Assembly: GCA_021826765.1 (NCBI GenBank)
Contig: JAKAYK010000057.1
Location: 1-6,368 of the forward strand
From: Thermoplasmata archaeon
GTDB taxonomy: Archaea; Thermoplasmatota; Thermoplasmata; Thermoplasmatales; Thermoplasmataceae
DNA length: 6,368 bases
Direction of reading: 5' to 3'
Position numbers and translations under genes: made by a program. The notes beneath the pieces are model-generated. The model saw only the letters and a list, made by a program, of their open reading frames with translations, ran no database searches and was not told the origin of the DNA. How positions within the stretch are numbered: position 1 is the stretch's first letter; every line of letters begins with the position of its first letter. Shown here piece by piece: positions 1-5,934 of this stretch.

Positions 1-2272
1 CGAATCTGGAAACCCTGAACATGTATTCCGCACAGTTCCAGGGTATTATGAGATCCTGTGTGAATATCTCATTCATTCCATCTGAATATCCAAGTTCAAC
101 AGCTTTCTTTTCAGGGAGCCTTATTTCCGAGCATGTGAAGTGTGTTATGGGCACATCGCTCATATCATACCTGCATGTGCCGTCCTTGTTCAGGGAGATG
201 CCATGAGTTGTTCTCAGGAGCCCTTTCTCAACGGGTTCGCAATATTTTCCCCCTGACATGAGCCTCTTCACTCCCTTGAACTCTTTTACCTCATGCTGTT
301 CAAGTTTCAGTTTCCGCATGGCACTCTCAAAAATTTTCCTGATATCGATCTCAACTTCCCCAACTTTCTCAGTGTCCTCGGTGATCTTACCACAGTCGGG
401 GCAGGATATGGCTGGTGTCTCTGTTCCACATTCCCTGCAGACTCTCACATCTGTCTCAACTCTGTATATATCAGTCTTCTTTCTTGCTGCATCTGAAATG
501 GATCTCCTGGAATTTCCAGAAATCTCAATGGGGAAGAGCGTATGCACCATGGGCTTCATCTTCCTGTCTCCTGCCTTCTCTGGCCTCCCGAGCCTTGCAC
601 CTATTCTTGTGGGCGATCTGTCCCTTATTTCGATGCCTGAAATAGATGAGATGTATGAGGAGGTTCTTTCTATGTGCTCCACAGACCCTTTCGTGAAATT
701 TCTGAATATAATACGCAGTATTTCCCCGTTGTTGATCATCAGGGTTTCTTTATCTGCGGCGAATTCCACTCCGAGTCTCATGAGAATATCCTCAGTGGAC
801 GAACTCCATGCAATGGCTGGGAAGGCATCATTCCGGATGGATTCTGCAATAATTGAACCAAGCACATCCACTTCATCACATGTGATATCATGCCAGAAAT
901 AGTTGAATTCAGGATGAAGCGGTACTGAATATTTCTTCGATATTTCCACTGCAGCAGAAGCATCAGATGGTTTCCTCAACTCCTCAGGAACTTTTGAAGC
1001 CAGTACATTCCAGTAGTCCACGCTGAATGGGGGCCTCTCCAGTACGTGGTTGTTCTCAAGGAAATCCCCGTATGAGATCAGGATCTCACCAATATCTGTT
1101 ATGACATCAATCTTATCCTTCAGGGAGGTTGCCTGCTCAACTGATCTCACCCTTATGTGGGAACCGTCCTTTGTCAGAACCATTGGCCCCTCTATCTCAT
1201 CGCATGGCGTTATGGCTGCGGCCTTGCCTGGAAGTTCCACCTTCAGCTGGCTGCCCGTGGCAACAAACTCTTTCAGTACAAACATAGTAACTGGATTTAT
1301 GGATGCAGCTGCAAGTCCGGAAAGTCGTGATCTTCCATACCTGAGCCTGAATCCTCCCGGCCTTCCGGGATGGGAGAACACGGGCCTCCCTGCAACAATA
1401 TCATTCAGGAACTTGGATGACTTGCTGCCTGATGTGCTGCTTTCATCCTTCACGCTTGCATTGAGGAATTCCCAGTCCTTTATGCCCAGTTTCTCTGTGT
1501 GTTTCAGCACCTTCTTTGATTTCTGCAGCAGTCCCTCGCAGAGCACAAGGCACATTCCTCCCCTGATCTTGTTGCTTGGGAATCTCTCCATGTCCCTGTG
1601 CCCGGAGATCTCCTCATCCTCACTTCCTTCCCCGTCAATGCACACAGGGCAGTTCTTCACAACCCTCTTGATCTCCTCCCTGTCCGGAAGGTACTGGAGA
1701 TGCTTCACCCTGTTGTATGCCTGGATCTCCTCAATGTATCTTTCCACCTCATCATCTGTTGGGATGAATTTTCCAATCCCCAACTCTCTCCTGACAATAT
1801 CTGCAATGAGTACGCTCATGGCCTGTGCAGTTCCACCAGCTCCTCTTATGGGCCCCGCATAGACTACAGAAACATAATTTGTTCCATCGTAATTCTTTCC
1901 AACCTTTACTGTTGATATTCCCTCAAGAGGTGCAACAAGTATTCCCTCCGTGAGTATGGCGAGTCCTGTTCTTATGGCCTTGTCCAATGCCATTTCGCTG
2001 CCATGTTCCCTGAAACGCATTGCCACATTCCTGGACATCTGCAGGGAAACCTCTTCTCTGCTCATTTCCTCTGAAAGTTCACGAATCTCCCTGCTGATTC
2101 CATCTATCTCGATCAGTTCTTCAACCCTGTCTGCCATATCGTTGGCAAGGGGGATTTCTACCCTGCCTGAGACATCAAGCCCAAGCTTCCTGCATTCCTT
2201 TGCTATCCTGTAGCATTCATCAACGCCCTTTTTCAGGCTGTCTCTGTATTCATCCTCTCCCCATGGGGACAT
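1..2272 (-). CDS. polC: DNA polymerase D large subunit DP2 (N-terminal 757 residues, runs off left edge)
   Basis: Large, polymerizing subunit of the archaeal D-family replicative DNA polymerase, which works as a heterodimer with the exonuclease subunit DP1 (not in this window). The frame is open from the ATG at 2272 to the window edge with no stop or frameshift: 757 codons plus one base, against roughly 1,100-1,300 residues for full family members. Family blocks seen in order: VEIPLANDMADRV (38-50), AILTEG (105-110), YAGPIRGAGGTAQA (138-151), NCPVCIDGE (207-215), IRGGMCLVL (236-244), AGRPVFSHPGRPGGFRLRYG (294-313), ELPGKAAAITP (346-356), IEGP (360-363), LGRPEKAGDRKMKP (561-574), a four-cysteine zinc ribbon CRECG...CPDCG (612-628), and DVPITHF (706-712). 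The catalytic NxDGDxD aspartates should lie about 60 residues past the edge, so activity and any intein there cannot be judged. The start fits the family N-terminus and follows the pyrG stop by two bases. Known: family role. Inferred: functional enzyme. Confidence 0.97.
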   Translation of the reverse strand, partial: MSPWGEDEYRDSLKKGVDECYRIAKECRKLGLDVSGRVEIPLANDMADRVEELIEIDGISREIRELSEEMSREEVSLQMSRNVAMRFREHGSEMALDKAIRTGLAILTEGILVAPLEGISTVKVGKNYDGTNYVSVVYAGPIRGAGGTAQAMSVLIADIVRRELGIGKFIPTDDEVERYIEEIQAYNRVKHLQYLPDREEIKRVVKNCPVCIDGEGSEDEEISGHRDMERFPSNKIRGGMCLVLCEGLLQKSKKVLKHTEKLGIKDWEFLNASVKDESSTSGSKSSKFLNDIVAGRPVFSHPGRPGGFRLRYGRSRLSGLAAASINPVTMFVLKEFVATGSQLKVELPGKAAAITPCDEIEGPMVLTKDGSHIRVRSVEQATSLKDKIDVITDIGEILISYGDFLENNHVLERPPFSVDYWNVLASKVPEELRKPSDASAAVEISKKYSVPLHPEFNYFWHDITCDEVDVLGSIIAESIRNDAFPAIAWSSSTEDILMRLGVEFAADKETLMINNGEILRIIFRNFTKGSVEHIERTSSYISSISGIEIRDRSPTRIGARLGRPEKAGDRKMKPMVHTLFPIEISGNSRRSISDAARKKTDIYRVETDVRVCRECGTETPAISCPDCGKITEDTEKVGEVEIDIRKIFESAMRKLKLEQHEVKEFKGVKRLMSGGKYCEPVEKGLLRTTHGISLNKDGTCRYDMSDVPITHFTCSEIRLPEKKAVELGYSDGMNEIFTQDLIIPWNCAEYMFRVSRF

Positions 2273-2274
2273 GT

Positions 2275-3888
2275 TCAGGAACCGCCTTCCAGTAATGCAA
2301 TCTTGCTCTGCTTGAACTCCAGGGCAGATTTTATGAAATGAAGGTGAAGCCTTGAAGGATTCAAAGGTCTGGAGAGGAATTCCGCATGGAACTGGGATGC
2401 AAGGAAATTCTTTCTGTCCTTCATTTCCAGTATCTCCATCCTTATTCCCTCCTCATCTGTTCCGGAAAATATGAGTCCATTATTCTCCAGATCCTCAATG
2501 TATTTGGGATTAACCTCAAACCTGTGTCTGTGCCTTTCATAAATCTCCTTCTTTCCATAGAGTTCCATGGCCATGGTATTATCCCTCACCAGAACCTTCT
2601 TGGAACCGAGTCTCATGGTTCCACCCATGTCTGTTACTCCTATCTGCTCAGGAAGTATGTCTATGACAGGGTTCTTTGAATCTGACTTGAATTCTGTGCT
2701 GTTTGCATCTTTCAGGCCAAGAACATTCCTTGCATACTCTATGACTGCAACCTGGAATCCAAGGCATATTCCAAGGAAAGGCATCCCGGTCTCCCTTGCG
2801 TATTTCACTGCCCTGATCTTACCTTCCACTCCCCTGTATCCGAAACCCGGAGTGACAAGTATTCCTTCAAGGCTCTTCAGGGAGGTTTCATCTGTTACAG
2901 TATCTGCATCGATCCATTTTATGTCTACTGCTATTCCTGTGGAACCAGTAACATGGTTGAATGCTTCCTTATGGCTCATGTATGCATCATGAAGATCAGT
3001 ATATTTCCCTATGATTCCTATTTTGACATTTTCCTGCGGATAGAGGAGTTTTTTCTTGTAATCAACCCAGATATCCTGGAATGGCTCATCAGGTATGGAG
3101 AACTTCTCCCTGATTATATCAATGACTCCCTGTTTCTCGATGATCTCCGGCACTTCATATGCATTTCCCACATCATATACGCTTACAACTGCCTTCTTAT
3201 CCACATCTGTGAACATGGATATCCTTCTTCTGGCATCCTCCGACAGGTAGTGTTTTGATCTGCAAATCAGTATATCCGGCTGTATTCCAATCTCTCTCAG
3301 CATCCTCACGCTGTGCTGTGTCGGTTTTGTTTTCTGCTCCCCTTCATGCCCGATCTCAGGTATGAGAGTCACATGGCAGAAAATCACGTTTCCCTTCTCT
3401 TCCATCCTCAACTGCCTGAGGCCCTCAAGGAAAGGCATGGATTCTATATCGCCAACAGTTCCTCCGACCTCAATCACCAGGAGGTCAACATCCTGGTCTG
3501 TGGCAACTTTTCTTATTCTCCTCTTGATCTCATTGGTGATGTGCGGTATGATCTGTACGGTGCTTCCAAGATATTCCCCCCTTCTCTCCTTCTCTATAAC
3601 TTCCTTGTAGACCTTTCCCGTGGTGATGCTGTTATCCCCATTCAGGCTCCTGTTCAGGTATCTTTCATAATTTCCAAGATCAAGATCTGATTCACTTCCA
3701 TCATCAAGGACAAAAACTTCACCATGCTGGTAAGGATTCATTGTGCCTGCGTCATAATTGAGGTACGGATCAATTTTCAACGCAGATGTTTTTACGCCAC
3801 TATTGCTCAGGATGTGGCATAAACTTGAGGCAATTGTGCCTTTTCCAATACCGGAAAGAACTCCACCGGTTATAACCACGTATTGCAT
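2275..3888 (-). CDS. pyrG: CTP synthase (glutamine-hydrolysing)
   Basis: Cytosolic enzyme converting UTP, ATP and glutamine to CTP, the last step of de novo pyrimidine nucleotide synthesis. At 537 residues it is close to E. coli PyrG (545). The N-terminal amidoligase domain (about 1-265) has the P-loop GGVLSGIGKGT (8-18), IDPYLNYDAGTM (39-50), QHGEVFVLDDG (54-64), SDLDLGNYE (67-75), YLGSTVQIIPHIT (106-118), the metal-binding IEVGGTVGDIES (139-150) and KTKPTQHSVR (186-195). The class I glutaminase domain (about 287-525) has nucleophile Cys375 in GICLG, the GTP-effector motif GGTMRLG (422-428), and His501/Glu503 completing the triad. Oddities: the usual LVPGGFG oxyanion loop reads LVTPGFG (344-350), and the usual HPEF reads HAEF (501-504). 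The start at 3888 gives the standard N-terminus directly before the P-loop; no Shine-Dalgarno is visible, so it is probably leaderless. Its stop is two bases from the DP2 start, so the two are an operon. Confidence 0.98.
   Translation of the reverse strand: MQYVVITGGVLSGIGKGTIASSLCHILSNSGVKTSALKIDPYLNYDAGTMNPYQHGEVFVLDDGSESDLDLGNYERYLNRSLNGDNSITTGKVYKEVIEKERRGEYLGSTVQIIPHITNEIKRRIRKVATDQDVDLLVIEVGGTVGDIESMPFLEGLRQLRMEEKGNVIFCHVTLIPEIGHEGEQKTKPTQHSVRMLREIGIQPDILICRSKHYLSEDARRRISMFTDVDKKAVVSVYDVGNAYEVPEIIEKQGVIDIIREKFSIPDEPFQDIWVDYKKKLLYPQENVKIGIIGKYTDLHDAYMSHKEAFNHVTGSTGIAVDIKWIDADTVTDETSLKSLEGILVTPGFGYRGVEGKIRAVKYARETGMPFLGICLGFQVAVIEYARNVLGLKDANSTEFKSDSKNPVIDILPEQIGVTDMGGTMRLGSKKVLVRDNTMAMELYGKKEIYERHRHRFEVNPKYIEDLENNGLIFSGTDEEGIRMEILEMKDRKNFLASQFHAEFLSRPLNPSRLHLHFIKSALEFKQSKIALLEGGS
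2281..2290 (-). promoter_or_regulatory. Shine-Dalgarno-like site for DP2 inside the pyrG 3' end
   Basis: On the minus strand this reads GGAAGGCGGT, ending 8 bases before the DP2 ATG. AAGGCGGT differs from the archaeal consensus AAGGAGGT at one base. It lies within the last codons of pyrG. It fits an internal operon gene that needs a ribosome binding site, unlike the first genes of transcripts here, which look leaderless. The sequence is read directly; its use is inferred. Confidence 0.5.
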
Positions 3889-3895
3889 TTATCAT

Positions 3896-3926
3896 AATGA
3901 ACATGTAAATAATAAACATGTTCATT
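3896..3926. promoter_or_regulatory. Perfect 11-bp inverted repeat over the pyrG promoter, probable operator
   Basis: Arms AATGAACATGT (3896-3906) and ACATGTTCATT (3916-3926) are perfect inverted repeats around a 9-base AT-only spacer. The arm centres lie 20 bp apart, about two helical turns, as expected for a dimeric DNA-binding protein. The element ends 8 bases upstream of the pyrG ATG, and its spacer sits where a TATA box would be for a leaderless transcript. A repressor operator is the simplest reading. The bound protein is not identifiable from the window. Confidence 0.6.
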
Positions 3927-3944
3927 GGCCTCAGGATGTTTAAA
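3906..3944 (-). promoter_or_regulatory. pyrG promoter (two candidate TATA boxes)
   Basis: Candidate 1 is the AT-rich stretch TTTATTATTTA (3916-3906 on the minus strand), centred 23 bases before the pyrG ATG; this would give a leaderless mRNA and matches the spacing at the PhoU-like gene. Candidate 2 is TTTAAA (3944-3939), centred about 53 bases before the ATG, which would put the transcription start near 3914, inside the inverted-repeat spacer, with a leader of about 25 bases. No Shine-Dalgarno precedes the ATG, which favours candidate 1. In both cases the inverted repeat overlaps the core promoter or the start site. Confidence 0.45.
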
Positions 3945-3983
3945 TCCATTGGGCAATTGTGCTGGATTTCCCAGATGGAATGT

Positions 3984-3993
3984 GAAGAAAAAA
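3984..3993 (-). terminator. Oligo-T terminator after the AbrB-PhoU gene
   Basis: On the minus strand TTTTTTCTTC begins 15 bases after the stop codon of the PhoU-like gene (4009). A run of six T on the non-template strand, without a strong hairpin, is the usual archaeal intrinsic termination signal. It lies upstream of the pyrG promoter and would separate the two transcripts. Confidence 0.5.
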
Positions 3994-4008
3994 TCCACTT
4001 CACCGGCA

Positions 4009-4974
4009 TTATATCCTGATGGATATATTCCTGAAGGTATATATGTCCAGGGTAAGTTCAGCAATGTCCGTTGAATACATCCCTATCCTGGATATCTCCT
4101 CTGCAATAGATGAGGATGATACACTGTTTCCCTTCAGCATGCCTATCTCGCTTTTTTTCTTCATTACCTGTTCCTTCCTGCTCACAAGTTCATTGATCTC
4201 ATATAGATTCACATTGAAGAACATGGTTGTTGTCTTTATGAAAAGATCACCGCAGAATTCCATGAAGGACTTCAATGCATCCTTCTGTTCTTTCCCAATA
4301 TTCCCTCCATTCATGAGAACCTGGCAGATGTTCACAGTATGATCAGCTATTCTCTCAAGTATCCTGGAAAAAACCATGTTGAATACTTCCGGGCCCTTCA
4401 TGCCTTTGTATGGAAGTGTTTCTTTCATCATATAGAAGTGATACCTGTCAACGTCATCATCCCTTGAAATGATGTTTTCCAGAAGGGCACTGTCACCGTT
4501 TTCAAATGCCTTTGTTGTGTCTGTGATCATTGCCTGGACATTCACTATCATTCTTTTAAGTGCATTTATGGTCGGAAATGATCTTGAATCAAGAACATTC
4601 TGAAGCGTTATGGACAGGGCAGTTTCTTCAAGGAGCTCAACACCCATGGCAACTCTGGTGAATTTCTTAATTATATCCCTCTGTGCAGCATTGATGTAAG
4701 TCCTGCTGTTGATCTTCAGGGAATCAAAACCGGAAATATAGGATGAAATAAGTATTCTCTGAAGCAGGCCCTCACTGTATTTTTCCCCAAGTTCAATGGT
4801 CCTTTCAATCTCCTTCTCCTTATACTGCTCAGGTTTTACCACAAGGCTGCTGTTCTCCTGAGTAATCGCAACGCTGCTTCCCTTATCCATCCCATTCTCC
4901 CTGACCCACTGTCCGGGAATGGAAATTATAAATGTAGATCCTCCAGTCACCTGTATTTTTCTGGTTTCAACCAT
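4009..4974 (-). CDS. AbrB-PhoU fusion protein (PhoU-family phosphate uptake regulator)
   Basis: Cytosolic 321-residue protein with an N-terminal AbrB/SpoVT-like swapped-hairpin DNA-binding domain (1-47; ETRKIQVTGGSTF, then ISIPGQWV and a G-x3-G turn) joined to a helical PhoU domain (about 90-321). PhoU signatures are SRDDDVDRYHF (170-180) and the metal-binding E-x3-D motif LERIADHTVNI (206-216). The second repeat's equivalent reads ISRIGMYSTDIAE (294-306), with Ser295 and Met299 where Glu and Asp are usual, so one metal site looks lost. PhoU proteins typically dampen phosphate transport and signalling; the archaeal AbrB fusion suggests direct transcriptional control of phosphate genes, but no pst genes are here and the targets are inferred. 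The start at 4974 is chosen because it begins exactly at the conserved METRK-type N-terminus and sits at leaderless distance from a TATA box; an ATG at 5049 would overlap the upstream gene and add 25 unconserved residues. Confidence 0.9.
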   Translation of the reverse strand: MVETRKIQVTGGSTFIISIPGQWVRENGMDKGSSVAITQENSSLVVKPEQYKEKEIERTIELGEKYSEGLLQRILISSYISGFDSLKINSRTYINAAQRDIIKKFTRVAMGVELLEETALSITLQNVLDSRSFPTINALKRMIVNVQAMITDTTKAFENGDSALLENIISRDDDVDRYHFYMMKETLPYKGMKGPEVFNMVFSRILERIADHTVNICQVLMNGGNIGKEQKDALKSFMEFCGDLFIKTTTMFFNVNLYEINELVSRKEQVMKKKSEIGMLKGNSVSSSSIAEEISRIGMYSTDIAELTLDIYTFRNISIRI

Positions 4975-4994
4975 ATATGTATATTTCTTGTGAA

Positions 4995-5000
4995 TATATA
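4995..5000 (-). promoter_or_regulatory. TATA box of the AbrB-PhoU gene (leaderless)
   Basis: TATATA, in the minus-strand context AAATCTATATATTC, is centred 23-24 bases before the ATG at 4974. No Shine-Dalgarno lies between them. The spacing fits transcription starting at or next to the A of the ATG, giving a leaderless mRNA. It supports the 4974 start over an upstream in-frame ATG. Confidence 0.55.
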
Positions 5001-5006
5001 GATTTA

Positions 5007-5026
5007 TCCAGTTATTATTATCTGGA
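5007..5026. repeat. Small inverted repeat upstream of the AbrB-PhoU TATA box
   Basis: Arms TCCAG (5007-5011) and CTGGA (5022-5026) flank ten A/T bases. The element spans the stop codon of the membrane-protein gene and lies just upstream of the TATA box of the PhoU-like gene. It could be a regulator site or a weak mRNA hairpin at the end of the upstream transcript. Five-base arms are short enough to be chance. Confidence 0.3.
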
Positions 5027-5770
5027 ATACAGGTGTCTTCTTGATGCACTGTTTGAGAGAGATCTCGCTATGAAAAGTCCTGCTATGTACAGAATTGCGA
5101 TGAGTCCAAAGAGAGGTATATAGTTGTAAAGCATGAACAGTGTGTAGGAAAATTCGTTCTGATTGATTGGCCCCCTGATGAAACCTGTTGTAATGTTGCC
5201 TCCGGAATAGTTCAGGGTGGCAACCACATAATACGTTCCTGCAGGAAGATTTGTGAAGGAATGGCTGAGGTTCAGGTAACTGTGAGAAGCGGTAGTGTTC
5301 TGGAAGGATACATATGACTGATTCTGGAAATCAGGTGCAGAGTATATTGCAAGAGATGGATGGAATGTCACATTTGTTGCCAGTCCCGTGAAATTCGCAT
5401 ATATATCATGTGTGGAACTGTATCCGGTGTATGGAGATATTCCCACCATTACTGATCCGTGACTGGTTGTGGGTTCCGTGATTGTTGTGGTATTCACATA
5501 TGAGACCGGTACGGCTATGGCTGTGAACAGTATCCATAGGATGATTATTACCGGTATGCCATGCTTCAGCCTGACCTTGATTCCCCAATAACCTGTGTAA
5601 TGAAGGCTTATGAATATGGAAAACGGTATGGCAAAAAGAAGTTCATAGAGTCCAAAATATATGTAGAGAAGTTCAAAAATCACGGATGGTATGACTGCAA
5701 ATATGAAGAATACTATGGGGCTTCTCCTCTTTATGAATTTCTGCCTTGGTTCCTGTTGAATATTATCCAT
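5018..5770 (-). CDS. Four-helix membrane protein with a sequon-rich outer domain, function unknown
   Basis: I do not recognise a family for this 250-residue protein. It starts with a charged cytosolic tail including KFIKRR (11-16), then three hydrophobic segments at about 19-39, 42-58 and 72-92. A polar, Ser/Thr/Tyr/Asn-rich region follows (93-208), then a fourth hydrophobic segment (about 211-235) and a basic tail (SRRHLYSR). The positive-inside pattern puts both termini in the cytosol and the 93-208 region outside. That region has eight N-x-S/T sequons (Asn 93, 126, 133, 150, 158, 167, 187, 192) and none occur elsewhere, as expected for an archaeal surface glycoprotein domain. FTNLPAGTYYVVATLNYSG (172-190) resembles the strands of a small beta-sandwich. 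No catalytic motif is visible. It lies 43 bp upstream of the AbrB-PhoU gene on the same strand, so co-transcription is possible. An envelope-sensing or structural role would be a guess. Confidence 0.8.
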   Translation of the reverse strand: MDNIQQEPRQKFIKRRSPIVFFIFAVIPSVIFELLYIYFGLYELLFAIPFSIFISLHYTGYWGIKVRLKHGIPVIIILWILFTAIAVPVSYVNTTTITEPTTSHGSVMVGISPYTGYSSTHDIYANFTGLATNVTFHPSLAIYSAPDFQNQSYVSFQNTTASHSYLNLSHSFTNLPAGTYYVVATLNYSGGNITTGFIRGPINQNEFSYTLFMLYNYIPLFGLIAILYIAGLFIARSLSNSASRRHLYSR

Positions 5771-5798
5771 TTGATCTCTACTGTATATGAATATGTGA

Positions 5799-5805
5799 TT
5801 ATATT
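5799..5805 (-). promoter_or_regulatory. Probable TATA box of the membrane-protein gene
   Basis: The minus strand reads AAAAAATATAATC around 5809-5797, with the TATA-like core about 32 bases before the ATG at 5770. This would give a leader of only a few bases. A second TATA-like string (5784-5788) is probably too close to the start. AGAGATC just before the ATG is at best a poor Shine-Dalgarno. Confidence 0.4.
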
Positions 5806-5860
5806 TTTTCCTTCATGATTCTTTAACTGGATAGCTGGTGTTTCTCAGTAGAAATAAAAT

Positions 5861-5915
5861 TATTATTACTTAAGGTAATAATATATTCCCTATGTATGGG
5901 ATAAAAATATTACCT
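5861..5915. promoter_or_regulatory. Repeated TATTACYT half-sites, probable operator of the HTH-CBS gene
   Basis: Arms TATTATTAC (5861-5869) and GTAATAATA (5875-5883) form a 9-bp inverted repeat around TTAAG. A third half-site, TATTACCT (5908-5915), is the exact reverse complement of AGGTAATA (5873-5880). The third copy touches the TATA-like element of the HTH-CBS gene, a position where a bound protein would block the basal factors. The arrangement fits autoregulation by the HTH protein encoded next door; that link is inference. Confidence 0.5.
5901..5910 (+). promoter_or_regulatory. TATA-like box of the HTH-CBS gene (leaderless)
   Basis: ATAAAAATAT is centred about 29 bases before the ATG at 5935 and is preceded by the purine stretch GGG, as expected for a BRE. 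No Shine-Dalgarno is seen between it and the ATG. The spacing suggests a leaderless mRNA. Confidence 0.5.
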
Positions 5916-5934
5916 AAAATGAAATGACAATATC

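Larger units (their letters stand above)
3829..3962. repeat. Short direct repeat GGCAATTGTGC, one copy in pyrG and one upstream
   Basis: The 11-mer GGCAATTGTGC occurs at 3829-3839, within the pyrG P-loop codons, and again in the same orientation at 3952-3962, upstream of the promoter; the copies are 123 bp apart. It contains the palindrome CAATTG. No similarity was seen beyond the 11 bases. It may be chance, a bipartite protein site flanking the promoter, or a remnant of a small duplication. Confidence 0.3.

Noticed and set aside
258..902. 214-codon plus-strand open frame
   Set aside because: It lies antisense to well-conserved DP2 sequence, has a Ser/Leu/Pro-rich composition typical of a shadow frame, and has no recognisable domain.
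1050..1862. 270-codon plus-strand open frame
   Set aside because: It lies antisense to the DP2 core (the RPGGFRLRYG and ELPGKAAAITP blocks) and shows no motif of its own.
2567..2992. 141-codon plus-strand open frame opposite pyrG
   Set aside because: It is fully antisense to the CTP synthase glutaminase domain, with no family resemblance.
3800..4064. Short minus-strand open frames across the pyrG upstream region
   Set aside because: They overlap the promoter, the terminator and the ends of two real genes, and the translations have no coherent domain.
4975..5049. Upstream in-frame ATG extending the AbrB-PhoU protein by 25 residues
   Set aside because: It would overlap the end of the membrane-protein gene, place the TATA box inside the coding sequence and add residues absent from the METRK-type family N-terminus.
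5005..5833. Shared 9-mer AACTGGATA upstream of the AbrB-PhoU gene (minus strand, 5005-5013) and in the divergent region (plus strand, 5825-5833)
   Set aside because: A nine-base match within several kilobases is expected by chance, and the two copies sit at different positions relative to their promoters.
5887..5901. Weak TCCC/GGGA inverted repeat before the HTH-CBS TATA box
   Set aside because: The arms are only four bases and the GGG is better explained as part of a BRE-like purine stretch.
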